A DNA stretch of 64,000 nucleotides from Prado023 sp963798745 (GCA_963798745.1 CAWCUF010000003.1:248001-312000); one strand, 5' to 3'. Counted from the first letter of the stretch, positions 35,617 to 44,754 are shown. Translations and numbers: made by a program. The notes: generated by a model from the sequence alone, not told the origin.

Positions 35617-37446
35617 ATGGGTAACTCGAGCCTGCCTGGCAACATGGATCCGACCCCTCAGCGGCGCACTCGCACCGAGGCCGCAGCGCCGTCCGCGACT
35701 CCTGCGGCGACCGCGGACACCCCGCCCACCGCGCCCACGGCGCCCTCGGCGCCCTCGGCGGCCACCGCCGGGCGCGAGGCACTGGCCGAGTGGCTGGCCG
35801 CCCAACCCAGTGACCTCTACGCCGACGACGCCGACCTCGCCGCGCTGATCGCCCACCACGGGCTGGCTGCGCGTGGACCGGCGCTGCATGCCGCCGGCCG
35901 GGTGGTCGCCGGCCCGTTGGACGAGGCGGCCCGGCGCAATGACCTGCCGGGCAACCATCCGCTGCTCGAGGACTGGGACGCCATCGGGCGCTACACCGCA
36001 GGCGTGGCCCACCACCCCAGCCACCGCGACGCGGGTCGCGCGATCTACGGCACCGGCGTGATGGCGGCCTACGGGGAGGTCGGGGTGGATGGCCGCACGG
36101 CCGGCGCGTCCCCGAATCGGCCGGTGACCCCGGCCCCGCAGCGATTCATCCTCACGTTGTTCTACCTCACCGCCCAGGCCGGTGAGGCGGGGCACAACTG
36201 CCCCCTGGCCTGCGACGCCGGGGCGATCCGGACGCTGCAGCACCTGGGCACCGCACAGCAGCAGGCCGCGTTCCTGCCCGGCCTGCTCGACGCGGACTTC
36301 GACACCAACCTCACGGCCTCGCAGTTCCTCACCGAGGTGCAGGGTGGGTCCGACGTGGGCGCCAACGCCGTGCTGGCAGAGCCGGTGGGCAACCACGACG
36401 GCGGGCCGGGCAGCCCGTGGCTGATCAGCGGGGAGAAGTGGTTCTGCTCGAACGCGGACGCCGACGTGTTCCTGCTGACCGCCCGGGTGGCCGATCCGAG
36501 CACCGGGACCAAGGGCCTGGGCCTGTTCCTGATCCCCCGGGTGCTGGCCGATGGGACACCCAACGGGTACCGGATCCGCCGCCTGAAGACCAAGTTGGGG
36601 ACCCGGTCGATGGCCAGCGGTGAGATTGACTTCACCGGCGCCCGGGCCACGGCGCTCGGCCCGGTGAGCGACGGGTTCCGCAATGTGATGGAGCTGGTGA
36701 TCACCACGTCGCGGCTGTTCAACGCGGCCGGATGCGCGGCGCACGCACGCCGCGCCTGGGTCGTGGCCTCCACCTACGCCGCGCACCGGACCGCGTTCGG
36801 CCAGCCGATCGCTACGTTCCCCCTGGTGGCCGAGACGCTGGCGTGGATCCGGGCCGACGCGGTGGCGGCCCTGGCCTCCACGTTGCTGCTCGCTGGCCTG
36901 CAGGAGCGGCTCGACGAGGGCTCGATCAGCCCGGCGCAGGCGGACTTCTTCCGGGTGGCGGTGAACCTGAACAAGCTCCAGACCTCGGTGCTGGCACACG
37001 ACGCGGTCAACCGGGGCATCGAGGTGCTCGGCGGCAATGGCGCGATCGAGACGTTCAGCGTGCTGCCCCGGCTGCTACGCGACAACGTGGTCTACGAGAA
37101 CTGGGAGGGCAGCCACAACGTGCTGCGCGCCCAGGTGCTGCGCGACTGCACCCGGTTGGGGGTGCACCGCGGCTTCTTCGAGGTCCTTGCCGAGATGCTG
37201 GGCGGGGAGCACGCCGAGGCCCTGGCCGCTGACCGGGCGGAGTTCGAGGCCCTGCTCGAGGCGCCGGCCGCGGTGCGCGACCTGACCTTCCGGCGCGTGG
37301 GCGAACGGATGGCGCTCTGGGTGATGCTGGGCGCGATGCGCCCGGTCGCCGAGCTGGCCGCGGCGGCGCTGCTGACCCAGCGGCACCTGCGCGAGCTGCC
37401 CGTCGACGAGGCCTATCTCACGGCGATCGACGAACTCCAGCGTTGA
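35617..37446 (+). CDS. AidB-like acyl-CoA dehydrogenase
   Basis: 609 residues. Residues 1-55 are a Thr/Ala/Pro-rich, probably disordered leader (APTAPSAPSA). The flavoprotein body resembles AidB more than short-chain dehydrogenases: HPLLEDWDAIGRY, GHNCPLACDAGAIRTLQ, FLTEVQGGSDVGANAV, ISGEKWFCSNADAD, then RRLKTKLGTRSMASGEI, YAAHRTAFGQPI and NGAIETFSVLPRLLRDNVVYENWEGSHNVL. AidB-type proteins bind FAD and DNA and are linked to alkylation stress, though many paralogues are likely real acyl-CoA dehydrogenases. ATG 35617 or the internal ATG at 35644 could be the start. Divergent from amtB. Confidence 0.82.
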   Translation: MGNSSLPGNMDPTPQRRTRTEAAAPSATPAATADTPPTAPTAPSAPSAATAGREALAEWLAAQPSDLYADDADLAALIAHHGLAARGPALHAAGRVVAGPLDEAARRNDLPGNHPLLEDWDAIGRYTAGVAHHPSHRDAGRAIYGTGVMAAYGEVGVDGRTAGASPNRPVTPAPQRFILTLFYLTAQAGEAGHNCPLACDAGAIRTLQHLGTAQQQAAFLPGLLDADFDTNLTASQFLTEVQGGSDVGANAVLAEPVGNHDGGPGSPWLISGEKWFCSNADADVFLLTARVADPSTGTKGLGLFLIPRVLADGTPNGYRIRRLKTKLGTRSMASGEIDFTGARATALGPVSDGFRNVMELVITTSRLFNAAGCAAHARRAWVVASTYAAHRTAFGQPIATFPLVAETLAWIRADAVAALASTLLLAGLQERLDEGSISPAQADFFRVAVNLNKLQTSVLAHDAVNRGIEVLGGNGAIETFSVLPRLLRDNVVYENWEGSHNVLRAQVLRDCTRLGVHRGFFEVLAEMLGGEHAEALAADRAEFEALLEAPAAVRDLTFRRVGERMALWVMLGAMRPVAELAAAALLTQRHLRELPVDEAYLTAIDELQR

Positions 37447-37621
37447 GCGATTCGCCGCGGGACGCACCAGATCACCGACGCGCCCGCAGGCGAGGTGTGA
37501 TGGGTGTCGATGCACGGACCGGTGGATGCTCGGATCGAGCCGGAACACCACGTGCAGCACTGATTGGATGCCGACCGACGGTGTTAGTTTGCCCCGAGCC
37601 ACTCACCGATGGGAGGTTGCA

Positions 37622-39844
37622 GTGCCGCACCCCCTGAATGTGGATCTGCTGGACGCCGAGCCAGTCGATTCGATACCGATCGACCCCAAGCTGCGCCCAC
37701 CCCTGCTTCGTGACGGGCTCATCCGACCCCGCGTCCTGGAGCGTCTGCTCGACTGCGAAGCCCAACTGGTCACGATCATCGCGCCTCCGGGCTACGGCAA
37801 GTCGACCCTCCTGGCCCAGTGGGCAGCCGCGGAGCACACTCGTCCGGTCGCCTGGGTGAGCCTCGATGACCAGGACGACGATCCCGCGACCCTGCTCTCC
37901 TGGCTGGCGCTGGCCCTGTCCCGGGCCGGTTCGCCCATCGACACCGCCACGGTGGCGACCCGGCCGCCCACGACCCGCACGGTTGTCCGCGCGCTGAACG
38001 CGATGCCACCGATGCTGCTGTTGCTCGACGAGGCGCAGCACCTGGCCTCGCTCCAGGCGATCGACGTGCTGACCGACCTGATCCGCGCCATGCCGCCCGG
38101 ATCGTGCTTCGTGATGTGCGCGCGGACCGGGACCCCGTCCCTGGCCCGCTTGCGCACGGAGGTGGAGGTCCTGGAGATCGGGACCGAGGACCTCGCGTTC
38201 GGCGTCGAGGAAGCGCGCGCGATGCTGGCGGCGGCCGGAGTCGCGCTCTCCGGGCCCGGACTGGACAGTCTCGTGCGGCGTACCGAGGGCTGGCCGGCTG
38301 CGCTCTACCTGGGAGCGCTGGGCATCCGAGCGGGCGCCGAACCCGAGTTCGCCGCGTTCGACGGTGACCATCGCCTGGTGGCCGAGTACCTGCACGACCA
38401 GGTCATGTCCACCCTCCCCGCCGAGTTGATCACCTTCCTGACCAGGACGTCGGTCCTGGAGCGGCTGTCTGGACCGTTGTGCGACCACGTGCTGCAGACG
38501 AGCGGATCGGGGGCGTTGCTGGAGCAGCTCGCAGCGTCGATCCGGCTCGTGCTGCCGCTCGGACCGGGCCGGGCGTGGTACCGCTACCACGGGCTGTTGC
38601 GCGACTTCCTCCTCGCTGACCTGCACCGGACCGAGCCCGAGGCGCAGGTGTCCGAACTCCTTCGCCGGGCATCGGACTGGTGCGCGCGGGAGGGCCTCGT
38701 CGAGTCGGCGTTGACCTACGCGGGCAGCGCGAACGACGATGATCGACTCGGTGCGCTGCTGCTGCGGTCCGCGCAGCCACTGTGGGCGGCGGGCCGGGGC
38801 GCGACCGTCGAGAAGTGGATCAGGCTGCTCGAGCAGCGCGGCTACCTGACGGCGCATCCCGAGCTGGCCTCGACCTGGGTGCTGCTGCTGGCCCTCATCG
38901 GTCGGGCGGCCGAAGCAGAGCTGTGGCACACGAGGGCGCAGGGCGCGACCTACGCCGGAATGCTGCCGGACGGAAGCCCGATCCAGGCGTGGCAGGCCCG
39001 TGACCGCGCGCTGCTGTGCCAGTCCGGGCCCGAACAGATGCGCGCCGACGCCGACGAGGCGATTCGGCTGCTGTCACCAGCGAGCCACTTCACCCCGACC
39101 GCCCTGGTCCTGCGCGGTCTGTCGGAGTTGATGCTCGGCTCCCCTGCCGCGCGGGACACGTTCGAGGATGCCGCCTCCGTGGCCGCCGGCCTCGGTGCGT
39201 CAGTGGCCCGCAGTGTGGCCCTCGCGGGGCGGGCTGTGGTCGCCATCGAGGCAGGGGACTGGGTCACGGCGGCCCACTGGTCCGACGCTGCCGAGGAGCT
39301 CGTCGCCAGCATCGGCATCTCCAGCTACGGCCCGAACGCCCTGACCTATGCCGCCTGCGCCGTGATCGCATGTCATCGAGGTGACCGCGAAGCCTGCACC
39401 GCGGCACTGGCGCGGGCCGCTGTGCTGCGACCGCAACTGTCCTACGCGATGCCCTACCTCGCCGTCGAGGTGCGCCTGCTCCTGGCACAGTGTCACCTGC
39501 TCAGGGGTGACGTCGACGCCGCGCGCACCATGGCCGTGGAGCTGCGCGAGGTCCGCCACCGGCGGCCATTGCTGGGGCGGTTCAACACCGACATGACGGC
39601 GCTGGACGAGCAGATCAAGCACCTCTCGGGCGTCTCGTCACGGGTGTTCACGCTCTCGGTCGCCGAGCTGCGCCTGCTGCCGTACCTGGCCACCCACCTG
39701 ACGTTCCGAGCCATCGCAGAGAGGCTGTTCCTCTCACCGCACACCATCAAGACACAGGCGCTGTCGATCTACCGCAAGTTGGGCGTGTCGTCGAGGTCCG
39801 ACGCGGTGGACAGAGCACGCGAGCTCGGTCTGCTCGAAGCCTGA
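37622..39844 (+). CDS. MalT/LuxR-family ATP-dependent transcription regulator
   Basis: 740-residue signal-transduction ATPase of the STAND class. The N-terminal NTPase has APPGYGKSTLL (Lys60) and LLLLDEAQHL (Walker B), a winged-helix region (about 240-330), a long helical-repeat sensor (about 370-650) and a C-terminal LuxR helix-turn-helix (THLTFRAIAERLFLSPHTIKTQALSIYRKLGVSSRSDAV, shown by AIAERLFLSPHTIK). The GTG start at 37622 has GGGAGG 5 nt upstream. It precedes the CMD-ATPase-ppk2 genes by 200 bp on the same strand and is the natural candidate to control them. The ligand is unknown. Confidence 0.9.
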   Translation: MPHPLNVDLLDAEPVDSIPIDPKLRPPLLRDGLIRPRVLERLLDCEAQLVTIIAPPGYGKSTLLAQWAAAEHTRPVAWVSLDDQDDDPATLLSWLALALSRAGSPIDTATVATRPPTTRTVVRALNAMPPMLLLLDEAQHLASLQAIDVLTDLIRAMPPGSCFVMCARTGTPSLARLRTEVEVLEIGTEDLAFGVEEARAMLAAAGVALSGPGLDSLVRRTEGWPAALYLGALGIRAGAEPEFAAFDGDHRLVAEYLHDQVMSTLPAELITFLTRTSVLERLSGPLCDHVLQTSGSGALLEQLAASIRLVLPLGPGRAWYRYHGLLRDFLLADLHRTEPEAQVSELLRRASDWCAREGLVESALTYAGSANDDDRLGALLLRSAQPLWAAGRGATVEKWIRLLEQRGYLTAHPELASTWVLLLALIGRAAEAELWHTRAQGATYAGMLPDGSPIQAWQARDRALLCQSGPEQMRADADEAIRLLSPASHFTPTALVLRGLSELMLGSPAARDTFEDAASVAAGLGASVARSVALAGRAVVAIEAGDWVTAAHWSDAAEELVASIGISSYGPNALTYAACAVIACHRGDREACTAALARAAVLRPQLSYAMPYLAVEVRLLLAQCHLLRGDVDAARTMAVELREVRHRRPLLGRFNTDMTALDEQIKHLSGVSSRVFTLSVAELRLLPYLATHLTFRAIAERLFLSPHTIKTQALSIYRKLGVSSRSDAVDRARELGLLEA

Positions 39845-39890
39845 GCACGGCTGGCCGTGCCCGGCCATGGACGGCCTGGCCAGCCGTGCT
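39844..39890 (+). terminator. Terminator hairpin after the LuxR-type regulator
   Basis: Perfect 13-bp stem (39844-39856 with 39878-39890) beginning at the last base of the stop codon, 21-nt loop. It separates the regulator from the downstream operon. The remaining gap to 40044 shows no gene; it should contain the promoter of the next operon, but I see no clear hexamers. Confidence 0.75.
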
Positions 39891-40044
39891 CGCCCAGCGA
39901 GCGGCGGATCGAAGGGGGCGAGGTCAGGCCGCCGCGCGCAAGTCATCCGTTTCGCGTGATGACGGCCGATCTGGCGATCGATAGCCTGCTCTGGGCATTG
40001 GCCCACGGCTTCATCCGGCGAGTGCACAGAGTTCTGGAGATCCG

Positions 40045-40386
40045 GTGGGAGATGAGCGGGAACTGCTTCGGGCACTGACGGTGCACCTGGACGATCGGAT
40101 CGAGACCAGCCTGGGCATCGCCCTGGGGGACCTCGCGGGAGAGAACCTGGACCCGCGCACCCGCGCGCTCGTGCGACTCGGGGCGCTGCTGGCCCTGGGG
40201 GCACCCGATGTCGTCTACGGAGCGGTCGTCTCCGACGCGCTGAACGCAGGCGCGACAGAGGCAGAGCTCGTGTCCACCCTGGCCGCGGTCGCCCCCACGA
40301 TCGGCGCCGTTCGCGCGGTGGCCGGCGCGCCGATGCTGGCCCGCGCGATCGGGTACGACCTGGATGAGGACATCAATGACTACTGA
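40045..40386 (+). CDS. Carboxymuconolactone decarboxylase-fold protein lacking cysteines
   Basis: 113 residues, AhpD-like/CMD family: LDPRTRALVRLGALLALGAPDVVYGAVVSDALNAGATEAELV is the conserved helical pair (key part LDPRTRALVRLGALLALG). In AhpD the CxxC and nearby His sit in the equivalent of GAPDVVYGAVV; here both Cys and the His are absent and the protein has no cysteine at all. So peroxidase or disulfide chemistry is not expected; a structural or sensing role is possible. The GTG start at 40045 has GGAGA about 5 nt upstream. It is 33 bp upstream of the P-type ATPase gene, likely the same operon. Confidence 0.75.
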   Translation: MGDERELLRALTVHLDDRIETSLGIALGDLAGENLDPRTRALVRLGALLALGAPDVVYGAVVSDALNAGATEAELVSTLAAVAPTIGAVRAVAGAPMLARAIGYDLDEDINDY

Positions 40387-40419
40387 GCACCAGCAGCAGA
40401 AGCCGCCCGGAGGAGACCG

Positions 40420-43206
40420 ATGACAAGTTCCAGCACTGATCAAGCCAGCCCTCCCGCGACCGCGTGGTACGCCACGTCGGCGCAGGCCACGGCAAGGGCG
40501 GTGCAGGTGGATCCGGCTGCCGGGTTGAGCACCGCCGAGGCCGCGTCGCGCCTGGCCAGGAACGGCCCCAACGCCCTGGCTGCGGAGTCGGCGCCGCCCG
40601 GCTGGCGGCTGTTCCTGGGCCAGTACAAGTCCTACATGCAGATCATCCTGGTGGCAGCGGCGGTCGCCTCGATCCTGATCGGGGAGGTCTCCACCGGGAT
40701 CGCGGTGCTGCTGATCACGGCGCTCAACGCACTGGGCGGCCTGCGGCAGCAGGGCAAGGCCGAGAGCGCCATGAACGCCCTGCAGGGGATGCTCAAGACC
40801 TCCGCGCGGGTCCGTCGGGGCGGCACGGAGATCAAGGTCGATGCAGACCAGGTCGTGGTCGGTGACGTGGTCCTGCTGGCGGCCGGCGACGACGTGTGCG
40901 CCGATGGCCGGCTGATCCAGGCCACATCACTGCAGATCGACGAGTCGGCGCTGACCGGCGAGAGCGTGCCTGCGTCCAAGGCGGTGGAGGTCGTGACCGA
41001 CGAGAACCCGGTGCTCGGCGACCAGTCGAACATGGCCTTCATGAACACCCCGGTCACCCACGGCAGCGGCGTGATGATCGTGACCGGCACCGGCGGGGAC
41101 ACCGCGGTGGGCAACATCTCCGGGATGCTGAAGTCCGCGCCCACGCTCAAGACCCCGATGACCAAGCAGTTGGACACCCTCACGCTGTGGATCGCCGCGG
41201 CTGCCGGCCTGACCATCGTGATCATGTTCGCGCTGGGCATCTCCCGAGGGGAGTCCACGCAGGTCATCTTCACCACCGCGATCGCCCTGGCCCTGGCCGC
41301 CGTGCCGATGGCGATGCCCACGGTCCTGCAGGTGATCATGTCCTCGGGCTCGACCAAGCTGGCCGCTCATGGCGCGGTGGTCAAGAGCCTGGACTCCGTG
41401 GAGACCCTCGGCTCGACGTCGGCGATCAACTCCGACAAGACCGGCACGCTGACCATGAACCAGGTGACGGTCGTCGAGGTCATCGATCCCACCGACCGGT
41501 ACTCGGTCTCAGGGATGGGTTACGCCCTCGAGGGCGAGGTCCATCACGCTGCGGGCAACAGCAACACTGTCGAGGCGGCCATCCTGCCGTTCCTGATCAC
41601 CAACGACGCGAAGCTGGTCGACGGCAAGGTGGTGGGCGATCCGACCGAGGGGGCCCTGCTCGTGCTCGGCCACAAGGCCAAGCTGGACATCGAGGGCACC
41701 CAGGCAGCCTTCCCCCGCCTGGCCACGCTGCCGTTCGACCCCACGTACAAGTTCATGGCCGCCTTCTGCAGGGCCACGGACGCGTCGGGCAGGCCCGTCG
41801 TGCGAGTCTTCGTCAAGGGTGCCGCGCCGGCCGTGATCGCCCGGTCCACGACTGCCCTGGCCGACGGCGCGAGCATCCCGTGGGGCCAGCAGCAAATCGA
41901 GCGTTCCGACCAGGAGCAGGCCCGCCTCGGCGGCAAGGGCCTGCGCGTGATGGCGGCAGCCATGCGCGACCTGGACCCTGCGGACTTCGACCCCGACGGT
42001 GACCTGCTGGCCATGATCGAGGACCTGCAGCTGACGGCCCTCGTCGGGATGATCGACCCGCCGCGCGCGGAGTCCCTGGAGGCCGTGCGCGCGGCCCAGG
42101 CTGCCAACATCCGGGTCCGGATGGTCACCGGCGACGACGTGGTGACCGGGGCTGCGGTGGCCACTCAGCTCGGGATCCCCGGGGAGGCGATCCTGGGCAC
42201 CGAACTGGCCGCCATGTCCGACGAGGAGCGGATGGCCCGGATCGACAACATCGGTGTCGTGGGCCGGGTGGCCCCCGAGCACAAGGTGCTCATGGTCAAG
42301 ACGCTTCGGGACAAGGGCGAGGTCGTGGCCATGACCGGCGACGGCGTGAACGACGCGCCGGCCATCAAGGCCGCTGACATCGGCATCGCCATGGGATCGG
42401 GCACCCAGGTGGCCAAGAACGCCGGTCGGATGATCCTCACCGACGACAACTTCGCCACGATCGTCCGGGCGGTCAGTGAGGGTCGCAAGCTCTACGACAA
42501 CATGCTGAAGTACATCCGCTTCATGCTGGTCGCGCTGGTCACCTACGTGGTGACGTTCCTGCTGGCAAGCGTGCTCAACATCGCCGGGGGAGAGCCGTTC
42601 TCCGCGGTCCAGGTCCTGTGGATCAACTTCCTGATCACGGCCCCGATCGGCATCGCCCTCGGGTTGGACAAGGAGACCCCGGGCCTGATGAAGCGCATGC
42701 CGCGCCCACGCTCGGCCTCGATCATGTCGCCGGCGGTCATCGTCACGGTCGCATTGGCCGGTCTGTTCATGTCCGTGGCCATCAACGTGCTGATCGTGTT
42801 CGGCGAGAACCAGTACGACAAGGTGGAGATCGGCAGCACCATGGGCCTGGTCGCCTTCTCGCTGATGCTGGTCATCGCCGCGTTCGAGAGCCGCGACGAG
42901 CACGCGAGCATCCTGCGCAGGGAGACCTTCGACAACAAGGCCCTGAACATCACGATGCTGATCGAGATCGTCGCCGCGGTGCTGATCTCCCGGGGTGGGG
43001 ACATCTCCTCGTTCCTGGGTGCCAGCGCACTCACCGACACGCAGTGGTTGCTCGGTGCGGTTCCAGCGCTGCTCCTGTTCGTGCTCTGGGAGCTGGGCAA
43101 GGCGATCACCCGCAGCGGCGGGACCGACAGCGCGGCCACCGCGACCACCGCGACCGGGCGGGGTGCGGCGGCCGCCGCCCCAGCACCGGCGTCCGCCACC
43201 CACTGA
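40420..43206 (+). CDS. P-type cation-translocating ATPase of unassigned ion specificity
   Basis: 928-residue P-type pump. The actuator domain has LQIDESALTGESVP; Asp339 in INSDKTGTLTMNQ is phosphorylated; KGAAPAV marks the nucleotide domain; MTGDGVNDAPAIKAADIGIAMG is the hinge. The order and the N-terminal cation-ATPase domain (LSTAEAASRLARNGPN) match the Ca2+/Na+ pump (P2) group. However, the M4 motif is P296-M-A-M-P300 instead of PEGLP, resembling H+ pumps (P3A, PIAMP), and the M6 region reads N736-F-L-I-T where Ca2+ pumps have NLVTD. No heavy-metal CxxC domain exists. Strong GGAGGAGA Shine-Dalgarno. The C-terminus is an Ala/Thr/Pro-rich tail. Confidence 0.9.
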   Translation: MTSSSTDQASPPATAWYATSAQATARAVQVDPAAGLSTAEAASRLARNGPNALAAESAPPGWRLFLGQYKSYMQIILVAAAVASILIGEVSTGIAVLLITALNALGGLRQQGKAESAMNALQGMLKTSARVRRGGTEIKVDADQVVVGDVVLLAAGDDVCADGRLIQATSLQIDESALTGESVPASKAVEVVTDENPVLGDQSNMAFMNTPVTHGSGVMIVTGTGGDTAVGNISGMLKSAPTLKTPMTKQLDTLTLWIAAAAGLTIVIMFALGISRGESTQVIFTTAIALALAAVPMAMPTVLQVIMSSGSTKLAAHGAVVKSLDSVETLGSTSAINSDKTGTLTMNQVTVVEVIDPTDRYSVSGMGYALEGEVHHAAGNSNTVEAAILPFLITNDAKLVDGKVVGDPTEGALLVLGHKAKLDIEGTQAAFPRLATLPFDPTYKFMAAFCRATDASGRPVVRVFVKGAAPAVIARSTTALADGASIPWGQQQIERSDQEQARLGGKGLRVMAAAMRDLDPADFDPDGDLLAMIEDLQLTALVGMIDPPRAESLEAVRAAQAANIRVRMVTGDDVVTGAAVATQLGIPGEAILGTELAAMSDEERMARIDNIGVVGRVAPEHKVLMVKTLRDKGEVVAMTGDGVNDAPAIKAADIGIAMGSGTQVAKNAGRMILTDDNFATIVRAVSEGRKLYDNMLKYIRFMLVALVTYVVTFLLASVLNIAGGEPFSAVQVLWINFLITAPIGIALGLDKETPGLMKRMPRPRSASIMSPAVIVTVALAGLFMSVAINVLIVFGENQYDKVEIGSTMGLVAFSLMLVIAAFESRDEHASILRRETFDNKALNITMLIEIVAAVLISRGGDISSFLGASALTDTQWLLGAVPALLLFVLWELGKAITRSGGTDSAATATTATGRGAAAAAPAPASATH

Positions 43207-43262
43207 CCACCGCGGACGGCCGACGGCGGCCGTACCGGCACTCGCACAACTGAAGGGGTCCC

Positions 43263-44117
43263 ATGTCGAAGAAGCACTCGAGCACCACGCCCTCCACGCG
43301 GAAGGCCAAGAGCAGTGGCGATACCGCCGCAGCGTCGAAGAAGCCGGCCAAGATGTCGGAGAAGGAGTACGAGAAGCAGCTGCGGGTCCTGCACGGTGAA
43401 CTCGTGGCGATGCAGCAGTGGGCCAAGGCGACCGGGGCCAAGGTGTGCATCGTGTTCGAGGGTCGCGACACCGCAGGCAAGGGTGGTGTCATCAAGGCGA
43501 TCACGGAGCGGGTGAGCCCGCGAGTGTTCCGGATCGTGGCGCTCCCGGCCCCGAGCGACCGGGAGAAGAGCCAGATGTACGTCCAGCGCTACCTGCCGCA
43601 CTTCCCAGCCGGCGGCGAGGTGGTCATCTTCGATCGCAGTTGGTACAACCGGGCGGGTGTGGAGCGCGTGATGGGCTTCACCTCCATGCACGAGGTCGAG
43701 AGGTTCCTCGAGATGGCCCCGGCGGTGGAGAAGGCGATGGTCGACTCGGGGATCATCCTGCTCAAGTACTGGCTGGAGGTGAGCCCCGAGGAGCAGACCC
43801 GCCGGCTCACCGGCCGCATCGACGATCCCCGCAAGGTGTGGAAGCTCAGCCCGATGGATGTGGCGTCCTACGAGAAGTGGGACGAGTACACGACCGCAAG
43901 GGACGCCATGTTCGCCACCACCAGCACTGCGTGGGCGCCCTGGTTCGTGGCGCACACCAACGACAAGAAGCGCGGGCGGCTCAATGTGATCTCGCACCTG
44001 CTGTCGCACATCCCCTACGAGCATGTGCCGGCTGACGCCATGAAGCTGCCCAAGCGCAAGGTGAAGGCTGTCGCCCCGCCAGCCGACACGTTCCAGGCGG
44101 TGCCCGAGAAGTTCTAG
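43263..44117 (+). CDS. ppk2: Polyphosphate kinase 2 (class I)
   Basis: 284 residues. PPK2 transfers phosphate between polyphosphate and nucleoside diphosphates, usually favouring NTP synthesis. After a Lys/Ser/Thr-rich leader (1-30) the core has Walker A FEGRDTAGKGG (Lys73), VALPAPSDREKSQ, Walker B FDRSWYNRAGVERVMGF, WKLSPMDVASYEKW and the lid Arg residues, with LNVISHLLSHIPYE at the end. The commonly seen QWYFQRY is QMYVQRY here. It follows the P-type ATPase by 56 bp, so ATP for the pump could be regenerated from polyphosphate; this coupling is inference. Confidence 0.95.
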   Translation: MSKKHSSTTPSTRKAKSSGDTAAASKKPAKMSEKEYEKQLRVLHGELVAMQQWAKATGAKVCIVFEGRDTAGKGGVIKAITERVSPRVFRIVALPAPSDREKSQMYVQRYLPHFPAGGEVVIFDRSWYNRAGVERVMGFTSMHEVERFLEMAPAVEKAMVDSGIILLKYWLEVSPEEQTRRLTGRIDDPRKVWKLSPMDVASYEKWDEYTTARDAMFATTSTAWAPWFVAHTNDKKRGRLNVISHLLSHIPYEHVPADAMKLPKRKVKAVAPPADTFQAVPEKF

Positions 44118-44132
44118 CCTCCGGCGCAGTGC

Positions 44133-44174
44133 ACAAGCAGGGGTGGCGCCGTTCACGGCGCCACCCCTGCTTGT
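44133..44174. terminator. Perfect 18-bp bidirectional terminator
   Basis: Arms 44133-44150 and 44157-44174 are perfectly complementary over 18 bp around a 6-nt loop; the rising arm ends near a TTGTT stretch on the plus strand. It separates convergent ppk2 and the SHOCT protein gene. Confidence 0.9.
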
Positions 44175-44185
44175 TCTGGAATCCC

Positions 44186-44575
44186 CTAGGTGGTGAGGGC
44201 CTTGGCCTTGATCTGCTCGAACTCCGGTTGGCTGATGGCACCGGTGTCGAGCAGGTTCTTGGCCGAGGCGATCTGCTCGGCCGGCGATGCACCGCTGCCT
44301 GCCACGGACTGGATGTAGTCGGTTTGGGCTGCCTGCAGCTGCTTGGCCTGCTCGAGCTGGCGGTCATGCATGCCCTGGCCGCGAGCGATGACGTACACGA
44401 GGATGCCGAGCCACGGGATGATGATGACGAACAAGATCCACAGGGTCTTGCCTCCACCGCCGAGGTCCTTGCTGCGGAAGATGTCGCCCAGCACCCAGAA
44501 CAGGCACATGAACCAGGCGAAGAAGAGGAAGAACTCGAACAGCGCTAGGAGGAACGAGCCGTTGTCGTTGAACAC
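44186..44575 (-). CDS. Small membrane protein with PLDc_N-like and SHOCT domains
   Basis: 129 residues. Two membrane segments (about 8-30 and 45-62, WILFVIIIPWLGILVYVIARG) match the phospholipase-D-nuclease N-terminal (PLDc_N) region. The C-terminus (about 98-125, SAKNLLDTGAISQPEFEQIKAKAL) is a SHOCT motif, a short oligomerisation domain. A Gln/Ala helix links them. The start is GTG at 44575 with GAAAGGTG upstream. Such proteins are common in stress-related operons but their function is not known. It converges on ppk2. Confidence 0.85.
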   Translation of the reverse strand: MFNDNGSFLLALFEFFLFFAWFMCLFWVLGDIFRSKDLGGGGKTLWILFVIIIPWLGILVYVIARGQGMHDRQLEQAKQLQAAQTDYIQSVAGSGASPAEQIASAKNLLDTGAISQPEFEQIKAKALTT

Positions 44576-44754
44576 GGGGCACCTTTCAGGTTGCGTAGGG
44601 GATCAATGACCCAGCGAGTGTCGACTGATCCGGGTGGGTCAACAGAGAGCCGAGGTCGCACTGCCCTCCCAGTGAGGGCATATCGAACAGGGTCGCCGCT
44701 GCCGACCCTGACCGCATCGTCCGGATCGGATGACCGTGCGCATCGACGAGCGCC

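Noticed and set aside
39891..40044. Open frame of about 73 codons between the LuxR-type regulator and the CMD gene
   Set aside because: Atypical Arg/Cys/Trp composition and no ribosome binding site; treated as the promoter region.
43263..44117. PPK2 considered as thymidylate kinase or other P-loop kinase
   Set aside because: The GRDTAGKGG, DRSWYNRAGVE and WKLSPMD motifs are specific to PPK2.
44576..44754. Possible small RNA in the gap between the SHOCT gene and ftsY
   Set aside because: Only a 7-bp inverted repeat and no convincing promoter-terminator pair.
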